64,000 nt of DNA, taken from IMG/VR virus record IMGVR_UViG_3300034062_003964, positions 1-64,000 of that record, one strand, 5' to 3'. This DNA comes from a virus. This document shows, in pieces, positions 37,401 to 43,944 of the stretch (positions within the stretch are counted from its first letter, which is position 1; the number at the start of each line of letters is the position of its first letter). The notes under the pieces were generated by a model that saw nothing but the letters and a program-made list of their open reading frames with translations, was not told the DNA's origin and did no database searches. A program made the position numbers and the translations under genes.

Positions 37401-37683
37401 TTGTCACAAATAATTGATTTGATTGTGATAAGTAAGATTTAGCAATATATGCCAATTCGTATTTTGGAATTTGTGTATTAACAAATTTTTCAGGACTTGT
37501 TCCTCCAAAATAAGTTTGGAACTCGTCAAAATTTGTTATAAAAATAGGTTCAAATGCGGGTCCTTGTAGGGTTTCACCTACTACACCTAAAGTAGTTACA
37601 CCAACACTCTGAGCCACAAACGTTAAGTCTCTTTCTGATGTGTAAACACCTGGAGAAACGAAAACCTTATTAGATGATGCCAT
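34456..37683 (-). CDS. Tail sheath protein (gp18-like), enlarged
   Basis: A 1075-aa contractile sheath subunit, against 659 aa for T4 gp18. The N-terminus VFVSPGVYTSERDLTFVAQS and the next VGVTTLGVVGETLQGPAFEP are diagnostic of phage sheath proteins. The conserved C-terminal core is present, including PWFASAGYTRGLVNAIRARR, the INPIATFSDVGTVIWGNKTM segment and LDRINVRRLLLQARKLIS. Between residues about 110 and 600 lie several hundred Gly/Ser/Thr-rich beta residues not needed for the core, probably surface-exposed domains. A stem-loop follows, and a TATTTAT motif lies 34 bases upstream, opposite a divergent copy facing the small plus-strand gene. Confidence 0.95.
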   Translation of the reverse strand: MASSNKVFVSPGVYTSERDLTFVAQSVGVTTLGVVGETLQGPAFEPIFITNFDEFQTYFGGTSPEKFVNTQIPKYELAYIAKSYLSQSNQLFVTRVLGLSGYDAGPSWSIVTIGNVNPATIQVTGTTGPVTVLFSGNTGGTVTLLSVPSTLNVNGNFYLPYTEFNGGTSTIASDLQTYISSQINLYSTSAATSGSTSVFWGTVTASTFTSTTGVTLNGTGVVTSYSENFGVGNITGATASSLSAQTVNDSWYYGLFNYYQGTNDVNTYFGQGMGATMSTISGSSSTGVYSGSVSFFTTSYSGAPYTTYDDMVVATLRSRGVSTYSSTIKGPSYQVSGLTDVTMNCTGAYSAVTKNPYETFQISGVTYDGNDFSFETSMLSTSKNYLRNVFGATNFGKNRTEVPLFIEETYPALLQTGYRAGQIRGLYCELVDLPGVRYSPTTESIAFYLEQFQTPETPFVVSELRGNTVYKLFKFVLISDGNSANTYVKLSIGNVSFANGTFDVFVRDFFDNDQNVRVLESFTNCSLDPTQNNYVANKIGTSNGEYEVKSKYIMLEMSDEAPTNALPCGFEGYIMRQYANATPPFVPYKTKYYTAGEVIYNPPFGSTSGGDNPVISSGENKRRAYLGISNISGFDYDFFQYKGKQIPNNIATDTTGPSWGYLTKGFHMDSGATVVTVSSSYVTSGQSAFEVGAGSFNSEPSDNTNPYYNLISRKFTLLAYGGFDGWDIYREYRTNSDTFALGQTGFKFGAASSVTFPTATGWGAFKQISGPNQETWANTDYYAYKWGQSTFANPESTNINVFATPGIDYVNNSNLVEDAIDMIETDRADSIYIATTPDFNMFLPSYQDISEGLIYPQEAVDNLDTTGIDSNYTATYYPWILTRDTVNNTQIYIPATSEVVRNLALTDNIAFPWFASAGYTRGLVNAIRARRKLTQEDRDVLYKGRINPIATFSDVGTVIWGNKTMQVRESALDRINVRRLLLQARKLISAVAIRLLFEQNDNKVRQDFLDSVNPILDQIRRDRGLIDFRVQVSNTPEDLDSNTLTGKIFLKPTRALEYIDIEFVITPTGASFDNI

Positions 37684-37717
37684 GTCAATAAAAGTATTTT
37701 AAATTTATTTTTTATAT

Positions 37718-37724
37718 ATAAATA
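37718..37724 (-). promoter_or_regulatory. Late-promoter-like TATTTAT motif before the tail sheath gene
   Basis: Sense-strand GATGTATTTATATATAAAAAA lies 34 bases upstream of the sheath ATG, a similar distance to that of the tail tube gene. Thirty-six bases away a divergent TATTTAT faces the plus-strand 53-aa gene. Confidence 0.45.
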
Positions 37725-37760
37725 CATCGCCAAATAACAAAAAACTTTACATTCCTATAA

Positions 37761-37767
37761 TATTTAT
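37761..37767 (+). promoter_or_regulatory. TATTTAT motif facing the small plus-strand gene
   Basis: CCTATAATATTTATTAGGG on the plus strand, 39 bases before the 53-aa ORF, back to back with the sheath-gene copy. Confidence 0.4.
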
Positions 37768-37806
37768 TAGGGAGTAAGAATAAATTCTGCCTTTTTTCTA
37801 CCTACT

Positions 37807-37968
37807 ATGAAAAAACCTGTTAAGAAAATAAAAAACCTAAAAATTGATTCAGAAATACACAATCAGTTAAAAAAATATTGTGATAAAAACGGTTTAAAAA
37901 TTTACAAGTTTTTAGAAAAGTTAATTATGGAAAATTGTAAAGAAACAAAAGATATCTACGGAGAGTAG
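37807..37968 (+). CDS. Ribbon-helix-helix-like small DNA-binding protein (53 aa)
   Basis: A 53-aa ORF from ATG 37807 to TAG 37966-37968. After a basic tail (MKKPVKKIKN) comes LKIDSEIHNQLKKYC, then DKNGLKIYKFLEKLIMEN. This is one beta strand followed by two helices, the layout of ribbon-helix-helix (Arc/CopG/omega) repressors. It is alone on the plus strand inside a long minus-strand tail block, diverging from the sheath gene and ending one base from the stop of the convergent gp15-like gene. Lacking other evidence, a transcription regulator of the flanking tail genes is the best guess. Confidence 0.6.
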   Translation: MKKPVKKIKNLKIDSEIHNQLKKYCDKNGLKIYKFLEKLIMENCKETKDIYGE

Positions 37969-39009
37969 TTAAACCAAATAAGCTACTGTTTTTATTTTAG
38001 ATTCTAAAATTAAATTTGATTTGGTCACAACGATTAAAAAAGTGTCCCCATCATTTATTTGTATTGTTGTTAAACCACTACCTACATAGTTTGAATTTAA
38101 ATAGATGTCATAAGAACTTATGTTTTCAATTTCAGTAACTTTTAAATCTACGGTGTATCTAAATGTTTCAGTTAATTGATTGTTTCCTGCAACAAACAAT
38201 AAATCTAAATCAAAATTGTCAGGTCTTGGTGGTTCTATTTTAACTCGTTTAGAAGAAGTTCTAGTTTCAGTTTCAAATAAAGACACTTGTCTTGTAATTG
38301 CGGGTGACACTTTAAATTCGGCTTCATCTATTAACAGACCTTTCATAATAAAGGTATAATTGGCGATGTAATACTTTCTTTTTTCTAATTCTTTAACAGA
38401 CTCATCGGCAACACCTTCCATAACAATTGGAATATAGTGACCTTTGATTTGTGTGTAAGCCTGTTTTGATGTAAAAGTTTGCATTATAATTTTATTGAAC
38501 TCATTAAGTTCACGCATCCTATTACAAAATAATTTTACATTGTAAGTTATATCAACAGGAATTGGTTGGGGTATCGTGTAAACATCAGCACCTTTTCTTT
38601 GACCATCCCAAGTTGGAACAGTGTAATAAAAGAATTGCCTTCTATTTGGTATGTTTGCTGCACCTCCTTGAAAAGTTCCATATTTAACTTCAGGTGTTCT
38701 TACCGTCGCAATAAAAGGTAATGAAATGTTTTTATCTAAATCTTGAAAGTTCCAAGTCTCAGTAAATTGAGACCAGTTTTGAGTTGTTATAATTTTATCA
38801 ACGGTTGGTACTGTTTTTTCTGTTACAACCAATTTTAGTCTTTCTTTAACAAAATCCAACATACCCAAATCTAAATCGGCATGTAACACACCTTTAGGTA
38901 AAAAAGTTCCATAGTCAGTAATGTCGTCCAACATTTCTTGTCGTCTTTCTCTACCTACTTTTTCAGGTATTAATGGTAAATTTTTTTTAACTTTTGATGG
39001 TAATGCCAT
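37969..39009 (-). CDS. Tail terminator / sheath stabiliser (gp15-like)
   Basis: A 346-aa protein probably equivalent to T4 gp15 (272 aa), which caps the tail and joins it to the neck. Shared pattern: a strand PFIATVRTPEVKYGTF, then IPVDITYNVKLFCNRMRELN followed by NKIIMQTF (T4: IKMIYELSIFTRYEDDM, then a helix), and VMEGVADESVKELEKRKYYI followed by YTFIMKGLLID. The C-terminal about 90 residues look like an added beta domain. It lies 2 bases after the 171-aa ORF and both point left toward the sheath gene. Identity is judged on pattern and position, not on a search. Confidence 0.7.
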   Translation of the reverse strand: MALPSKVKKNLPLIPEKVGRERRQEMLDDITDYGTFLPKGVLHADLDLGMLDFVKERLKLVVTEKTVPTVDKIITTQNWSQFTETWNFQDLDKNISLPFIATVRTPEVKYGTFQGGAANIPNRRQFFYYTVPTWDGQRKGADVYTIPQPIPVDITYNVKLFCNRMRELNEFNKIIMQTFTSKQAYTQIKGHYIPIVMEGVADESVKELEKRKYYIANYTFIMKGLLIDEAEFKVSPAITRQVSLFETETRTSSKRVKIEPPRPDNFDLDLLFVAGNNQLTETFRYTVDLKVTEIENISSYDIYLNSNYVGSGLTTIQINDGDTFLIVVTKSNLILESKIKTVAYLV

Positions 39010-39011
39010 TA

Positions 39012-39527
39012 TTATAATCCTTTAAATTCATTGTCTGTGACAGGAGAAGCCAATATGGAACGATAGAAAGGTTTATACCCCCCGTATGTATGTTTATTAT
39101 CACTTAACACACGACCATCATTCACAACAGTATAGTATCTAACTCTATCTTCTGTTTCATAATAACCAATATAGTCTCCAAAATTAATATCAATATCCAA
39201 CTCCTCAAGTTGTTTTTGATAAACACCAACTTTAAGATTTCCAGGTTCTGATTGTGATAATCTTGATGACCCGTAATCAACATTAGTTGAAGCTTCAATT
39301 TGAACATACCCCTTAAACTCAATAGGTGGTAAGAATTGAATTCCGTCTTCTAATGTTTCACCGTACACATCATCACTAATAGTTCTTTGTCTATCGATGC
39401 GGTATAAAACAAGGGTAAAATTCATATCTCCACCTAACCATTCGTCGCCTATAGAAATATCTAAGTTAAAGTCTTCTTCAGAGAAAAACTTATTAAGTCT
39501 GGTTATTGGAACTCTATTATCTGCCAT
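39012..39527 (-). CDS. Neck / head-completion protein (gp14-like candidate)
   Basis: A 171-aa soluble protein, strongly acidic, rich in beta segments (DMNFTLVLYRIDRQRTI, then FKGYVQIEASTNVDYGSSRL and YVGVYQKQLEELDIDINFGD-like stretches). It lies just upstream of the gp15-like gene in the same operon, with a gp13-like gene on the opposite strand nearby. T4 order gp13-gp14-gp15 makes a gp14-like neck role likely, though T4 gp14 is longer (256 aa). A TATTTAT element is only 4 bases before the ATG. It could instead be another small head-tail joining protein. Confidence 0.5.
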   Translation of the reverse strand: MADNRVPITRLNKFFSEEDFNLDISIGDEWLGGDMNFTLVLYRIDRQRTISDDVYGETLEDGIQFLPPIEFKGYVQIEASTNVDYGSSRLSQSEPGNLKVGVYQKQLEELDIDINFGDYIGYYETEDRVRYYTVVNDGRVLSDNKHTYGGYKPFYRSILASPVTDNEFKGL

Positions 39528-39531
39528 ACCT

Positions 39532-39538
39532 ATAAATA
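39532..39538 (-). promoter_or_regulatory. TATTTAT motif before the gp14/gp15-like operon
   Basis: Sense-strand AAAGTATTTATAGG ends 4 bases before the ATG. Such close spacing means a transcript starting here would be leaderless or the motif acts in translation instead. Confidence 0.3.
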
Positions 39539-39582
39539 CTTTGATTGATTTTTTGTTTAATTTTATTATATTATATTATATC

Positions 39583-41346
39583 ATGGAAGATTTTGTGCCT
39601 AAAACACCCGAATCAAAAGCCCTTTTAATATTAGACGATTATGAAGGGTCAAATAACTACATCCTTAATTTAAAACACAAAAAACAAAATAGTAAGTCTT
39701 TTGTACCTACAAGACCTCAGGCGGATTACATCAATAATTATCACACCCTACAACCAAAAGTTGCTAAAAAATGGGTCAAGTTAGACTCTTATTTTGGTAA
39801 AAAACTGATGGAAGATAAGATGTATACCAAAGAACCATCAGAAATTTATGTCGAGAAGTTGTTAGTTGAAAAGGATAAGGCTTATCATATTTGGGGTAAA
39901 ATCTTTTCGGGAGAAACTTTACACGACTTTTGGATGCCAAAATCTGCATTACTAAAAGATAACGAAGTCAAAAACATTTCTATCGATTATGAAAAATATA
40001 CCCATAGACCACCTATGGAACACCAAAAAGAAGCAATTGAGAAACTTGTAAAAAATAAAAAGTTTATTTTGGCGGATGATATGGGTCTTGGTAAAACTAC
40101 ATCAACAATCATCGCAGCTTTAGAAACGGGAGCCAAAAAAGTTTTGATTGTGTGTCCAGCATCTTTAAAAATAAATTGGGAAAGGGAGATTGCAAATTAT
40201 TCAGATAGAACCGTATATATTGCAGAAGGTAAGAAATTTTCAGATGAACATGATTTTGTTATTGTTAACTACGACATCTTAAAAAATTTCCATGACGCTA
40301 AAGAAACCGAAAAGTCAGAAATAATGAAAATTAATTTTGATTTGGTAATCATGGATGAGGCACATATGATTTCTAATCCACAAGCACAAAGAACAAAAAT
40401 CGCTAACGACATTGCAAGTAAATCAAATAGAGTATGGTTATTATCGGGAACACCAATGACTTCTCGACCTATGAACTATTATAATTTATTAAACCTTGTT
40501 GATAGTCCCGTAGCAATGAATTGGATGGCTTACGCTAAAAGGTATTGTAACGGATTCCAATTTAGTGTTGGGAAAAGAAAGGTATGGAATGTTACAGGAG
40601 CATCTAATCTTGATGAGTTAAGGGAAAGAACCCAAACACATATTCTACGAAGATTAAAAGAAGAGGTTTTGGATTTACCTGAAAAAATTATTACTCCCGT
40701 TTATTTAAGACTAAAATCAAAAGACTACGAAGAGTTAGTTGGTGAATATTTTGATTGGTATGACCAAAACCCTGAAGAGTCGACATCACTTACCATTCAG
40801 TTTTCAAAACTAATGAAAGTAAGAAAAGTAATCGCTAAAGAAAAAATTAAAAACACAATCGAGTTAGCGGAAAACATTATAGAGCAAGGTAAAAAAGTTA
40901 TCATATTTACAAACTTCACGGACACATTAAATGAAATCTATAACCATTTTGGTAAATCTGCAGTTTATTTAGATGGTAGTTGTTCTAAGTTTCACAGACA
41001 AAATTCTGTTGATGAATTTCAAACAAACGATAAAATCAAAGTATTTGTTGGTAACCTTAAAGCTGCTGGTGTTGGTATCACTTTAACCTCAGCGGAAGCC
41101 GTAATTATGAATGATTTATCTTTTGTTCCTGCCGAACATTCGCAAGCCGAAGATAGGTCACACCGTATTGGTCAAAAAAATTCAACATCAGTTTATTACC
41201 CTTTATTTGAAAACACAATAGAAGGAGCCATTTACGACATATTAAATAGAAAAAAGAAAATCATTTCAACAGTAATGGGTGATGATATGTTTGATGAGGC
41301 ATCTTCAATAGAAGAAATGTTAAATATGATTTCCGGCATCCGATGA
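39583..41346 (+). CDS. SNF2-family DNA helicase/translocase
   Basis: A 587-aa superfamily-2 ATPase of the SNF2 class. Motif I GLGKT is at residues 168-172 (ADDMGLGKTTST), motif II DEAH at 258-261, motif III LLSGTPMTSRP, a IIFTNFTD strand in the second domain, motif V GVGITLTSAEAV, and motif VI QAEDRSHRIGQ. Fork-remodelling SNF2 enzymes such as SMARCAL1 share this motif set, and T4 uses UvsW for a comparable job. An upstream in-frame ATG at 39397 would overlap the gp14-like gene on the other strand by over 100 bases, so the ATG at 39583 is preferred. The SOD fusion follows 12 bases later. Confidence 0.88.
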   Translation: MEDFVPKTPESKALLILDDYEGSNNYILNLKHKKQNSKSFVPTRPQADYINNYHTLQPKVAKKWVKLDSYFGKKLMEDKMYTKEPSEIYVEKLLVEKDKAYHIWGKIFSGETLHDFWMPKSALLKDNEVKNISIDYEKYTHRPPMEHQKEAIEKLVKNKKFILADDMGLGKTTSTIIAALETGAKKVLIVCPASLKINWEREIANYSDRTVYIAEGKKFSDEHDFVIVNYDILKNFHDAKETEKSEIMKINFDLVIMDEAHMISNPQAQRTKIANDIASKSNRVWLLSGTPMTSRPMNYYNLLNLVDSPVAMNWMAYAKRYCNGFQFSVGKRKVWNVTGASNLDELRERTQTHILRRLKEEVLDLPEKIITPVYLRLKSKDYEELVGEYFDWYDQNPEESTSLTIQFSKLMKVRKVIAKEKIKNTIELAENIIEQGKKVIIFTNFTDTLNEIYNHFGKSAVYLDGSCSKFHRQNSVDEFQTNDKIKVFVGNLKAAGVGITLTSAEAVIMNDLSFVPAEHSQAEDRSHRIGQKNSTSVYYPLFENTIEGAIYDILNRKKKIISTVMGDDMFDEASSIEEMLNMISGIR

Positions 41347-41357
41347 TATTTATTTAT
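41347..41357 (+). promoter_or_regulatory. Overlapping TATTTAT motifs before the SOD-fusion gene
   Basis: GATATTTATTTATC holds two overlapping TATTTAT copies (41347-41353 and 41351-41357) ending 1-5 bases before the ATG. The spacing is shorter than at most other genes. Confidence 0.25.
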
Positions 41358-41358
41358 C

Positions 41359-42447
41359 ATGGAAGTGAATATTGAATATATTGGAGTTGAACCTACAAAG
41401 GGTGATAAAGTATTAATTGACGATTTTATAACTCAACTAAAAAAAAATTATCCATTAAAGGATGATATTGATATTCTATTTCAAAATAAAAGAACTGGCG
41501 AAATGACAACTGGTTCAAGAACCAACAAAAACAAACTTAAAATTTTAGTTAAAGGTAGATTGAATCGAGATGTTTTAAGAACATTGGCGCATGAATGGTC
41601 ACATGAACACCAAAGAACTATTTTGAAAAGAAAAAAAGGAAAAGATATCGGTGGAAAAAATGAAGATGAAGCAAGTGCACAAGCATCACAAGAAATGAAA
41701 AAGTTTGAGAAAAATAATAAATCAAAAGAAAAATCAATATACAAACCTTTTTCAAAAAAAATTAATGAGATTGAATCTTTGTTGGAGGTTGAGTTTAATT
41801 CCAAAGAAACGTTAATTAGTGAAATAAAAAAAATAAGTATCGATAAACTACCTTACAATTATGATGAGTTAGAAAGATTTATTGACAGTGAAACGATGAA
41901 AACCCACTACAACAAACACTACAAAGGATATGTTGAAAAACTTAATGTTGAATTAGAAAAAGTTAAAGGTAAGGATTTAGACCTTGAGGAAATTATAGAA
42001 AAGATTTCTAAATTTAATAAGGTAGTTAAAAATAATGGTGGTGGTGCGTTTAACCACGCTTTGTTTTGGAAAATGTTATCTCCAAAAAAACAAGAAATAT
42101 CTGGCCCAATACTTTCTAAAATAGAAAAAGATTTTGGTTCATTTGAAAAATTCAAAGAACAATTTAGTGAAGAAGCAAAAACTAAATTTGGTTCAGGATG
42201 GGCTTGGTTAATTTTAACAAAAAATAATAGATTAAAAATTGTTACAACATCCAACCAAGACAATCCCTTAATGAATACCGAAAAAGAAAATGGATACCCA
42301 TTATTAGGTTTAGACTTATGGGAACATGCGTATTACTTAAAATACAAAAATAAAAGAGATGAATACATTTCAAATTTTTGGAAAGTTGTGAATTGGGGGT
42401 TTGTAAATGACCTATACACTACTCAGTTAAAAATTAGAAAATCGTAA
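41359..42447 (+). CDS. HExxH metalloprotease-like domain fused to Mn-type superoxide dismutase
   Basis: A 362-aa two-domain protein. Residues about 1-115 carry HEWSH (78-82) followed by NEDEASAQA (third-ligand Glu candidate near 104), the pattern of small gluzincin-like zinc proteases. Residues about 160-355 are an Fe/Mn-type SOD: LPYNYDELERFID, then ligands His183, His233 (FNHALFW), Asp319 and His323 (LDLWEHAYY), plus Tyr191 and Gln300 (NQD). The GGG before NH and Gln300 indicate the Mn subtype. The domains are joined by a Lys/Glu-rich helix (residues 112-160). It would dismutate superoxide, possibly in the virion or infected cell. The partner domain's substrate is unknown. Confidence 0.85.
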   Translation: MEVNIEYIGVEPTKGDKVLIDDFITQLKKNYPLKDDIDILFQNKRTGEMTTGSRTNKNKLKILVKGRLNRDVLRTLAHEWSHEHQRTILKRKKGKDIGGKNEDEASAQASQEMKKFEKNNKSKEKSIYKPFSKKINEIESLLEVEFNSKETLISEIKKISIDKLPYNYDELERFIDSETMKTHYNKHYKGYVEKLNVELEKVKGKDLDLEEIIEKISKFNKVVKNNGGGAFNHALFWKMLSPKKQEISGPILSKIEKDFGSFEKFKEQFSEEAKTKFGSGWAWLILTKNNRLKIVTTSNQDNPLMNTEKENGYPLLGLDLWEHAYYLKYKNKRDEYISNFWKVVNWGFVNDLYTTQLKIRKS

Positions 42448-42465
42448 CATAAATAATTTATAAGA

Positions 42466-42472
42466 TATTTAT
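42466..42472 (+). promoter_or_regulatory. Late-promoter-like TATTTAT motif before the gp13-like gene
   Basis: AAGATATTTATATTAAAAAATC ends 12 bases before the ATG. Spacing and flanking A-run match copies upstream of tail genes on the other strand. Confidence 0.45.
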
Positions 42473-42484
42473 ATTAAAAAATCT

Positions 42485-43606
42485 ATGTCAAACGTTGTAA
42501 TCATAAATGAGCCCGACAGAAGTAAACTTTATAAAAGAATACGAAATCTTTTAGGGGCACCATTACGTTCTGTAGAGTTAGAGGACGAAATGATGGATTC
42601 TTTATTAGAACTTTCAATCGAAGATTATGAACAGCACGTCCAAGATTGGTTAATAGAATCTCAGTGGTCTTCTGTTTATGGATTAAACCTTGATGAACAA
42701 TCAATTACAAGAGCATTATCCACTCGTAGTATGGATTGGGAAACTCAATACACATATGCGTATTCAAAAATCGTGGGTTTACAAGCTGGTGGTGATTGGG
42801 TTTTAAAGAAAGATTATATTGAATTAATTGATAACCAACAAATTTATGAAATACCTGCAGGTAGAGAAATAAATGAACTTCTTTGGTTTGCTCGTTCAGA
42901 ATTAGATGCGGCATACTTTGACCCATTTATGGGTGGATTTGGGGGTATGGGTGGTATTGGTTTAGGTGGTGGTGCTGGGTTTTCACAACTCGGGACTACG
43001 GGTAACTATTTCATTACTCCAGCATTTGATATCTTATTAAGGATGTCAGACATCAGTATTAAAAGAAGAATTATTACAGGTGATTTAACATATAGAATTA
43101 CAGCGTTACCTGAAGGAAAAAAGGCGATTCACTTAATGAATGTTCCTGGAGGTAAATTTGATTTTGGTAATATGAGAAGAAATCGTAATAGAGTTTGGTA
43201 TTGGTATTATGATACGTTTGATAGAGAAGATTGTTTAGCAAAAAATCCAGACGTAGTAAGACTCCCATCTGATGTCCCATTAGATAAAATGAGATGGGAT
43301 AAACTTAATCCACCTGCACAAACGTGGGTTAGGAGATGGTTTACCGCATATTGTAAAGAAACTTTAGGTAGAGTTAGAGGTAAGTTCAGTGGTAATCTTA
43401 AAACACCTGACTCTGAATTAACTATGGATTATACGTCTTTGGCTACAGAAGCGAAAGATGAAAAGGCTATGTTGTGGGAAGAACTTAAAACAAGACTCGA
43501 AAGATTACGTCCGGAAAAAATGATGGAACAAAAGGCTTTACAAGCGGAGAACTTAAACAAATTATTAAAGTTAAGAGCTTTCCAAAGCCCATACACAGTA
43601 ATTTAA
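42485..43606 (+). CDS. Neck protein (gp13-like)
   Basis: A 373-aa protein resembling T4 gp13 (309 aa), a head-completion/neck protein. It starts with a structured alpha-beta part (KLYKRIRNLLGAPLRSVELE, then DEMMDSLLELSIEDYEQHVQ) that is typical of this family. A Gly-rich insertion (residues about 150-175: GGFGGMGGIGLGGG) separates it from the second half, which has WVRRWFTAYCKETLGRVRGK and a helical, acidic C-terminus. It is on the plus strand although gp14- and gp15-like genes are on the minus strand 3 kb away. A TATTTAT lies 12 bases before the ATG, matching the late elements elsewhere. Confidence 0.75.
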   Translation: MSNVVIINEPDRSKLYKRIRNLLGAPLRSVELEDEMMDSLLELSIEDYEQHVQDWLIESQWSSVYGLNLDEQSITRALSTRSMDWETQYTYAYSKIVGLQAGGDWVLKKDYIELIDNQQIYEIPAGREINELLWFARSELDAAYFDPFMGGFGGMGGIGLGGGAGFSQLGTTGNYFITPAFDILLRMSDISIKRRIITGDLTYRITALPEGKKAIHLMNVPGGKFDFGNMRRNRNRVWYWYYDTFDREDCLAKNPDVVRLPSDVPLDKMRWDKLNPPAQTWVRRWFTAYCKETLGRVRGKFSGNLKTPDSELTMDYTSLATEAKDEKAMLWEELKTRLERLRPEKMMEQKALQAENLNKLLKLRAFQSPYTVI

Positions 43607-43611
43607 TTTTT

Positions 43612-43944
43612 ATGTCAGTATTTAGGTCAATTCCATCAAAAAGAATAATTAATGGTCATGAAATTGTGACTTCAGATGTTGCGGTAGTAACTAATAAAAC
43701 TTATTCAACAAACGGAGAATCTGCAATTGTTATAAAAGACGTTGATTCTTGTGAATTATTTTTAGATTCTAAAACAACAGACCATATAGTTATAAAGGCA
43801 CTTACAGTTGTAAACGTTAGTGCCGATTCTTTAATTGATGAAGAATTTGACGTTATTGAGTTAGATAAAGGTGCTTGTGTTGAATACAGAAAAATAGGTG
43901 ACTTTTGGTATATTCTTTCATCTGACGGATTGAAGGACTCTTAG
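43612..43944 (+). CDS. Small virion-type protein of unknown function (110 aa)
   Basis: A 110-aa, all-beta-looking protein with a compact pattern of alternating hydrophobic strands (SAIVIKDVDSCELFLDSKTT, then HIVIKALTVVNVSADSLI) and no membrane segment. It follows the gp13-like neck gene by 5 bases in the same operon, so a head-tail connector, decoration or fibre-attachment role is possible. It converges with the DNA polymerase gene, with the two coding ends overlapping by 4 bases, and no terminator is visible between them. Confidence 0.65.
   Translation: MSVFRSIPSKRIINGHEIVTSDVAVVTNKTYSTNGESAIVIKDVDSCELFLDSKTTDHIVIKALTVVNVSADSLIDEEFDVIELDKGACVEYRKIGDFWYILSSDGLKDS

Noticed and set aside
39397-39582. 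Upstream ATG extension of the SNF2 helicase by 62 residues
   Set aside because: It would run through more than 100 bases of the opposite-strand gp14-like gene, and the added residues look like its shadow.
41922-42440. Fe-type superoxide dismutase
   Set aside because: The GGG before NH and the Gln in NQD fit the Mn-type pattern; Fe-type enzymes usually carry the active-site Gln earlier.
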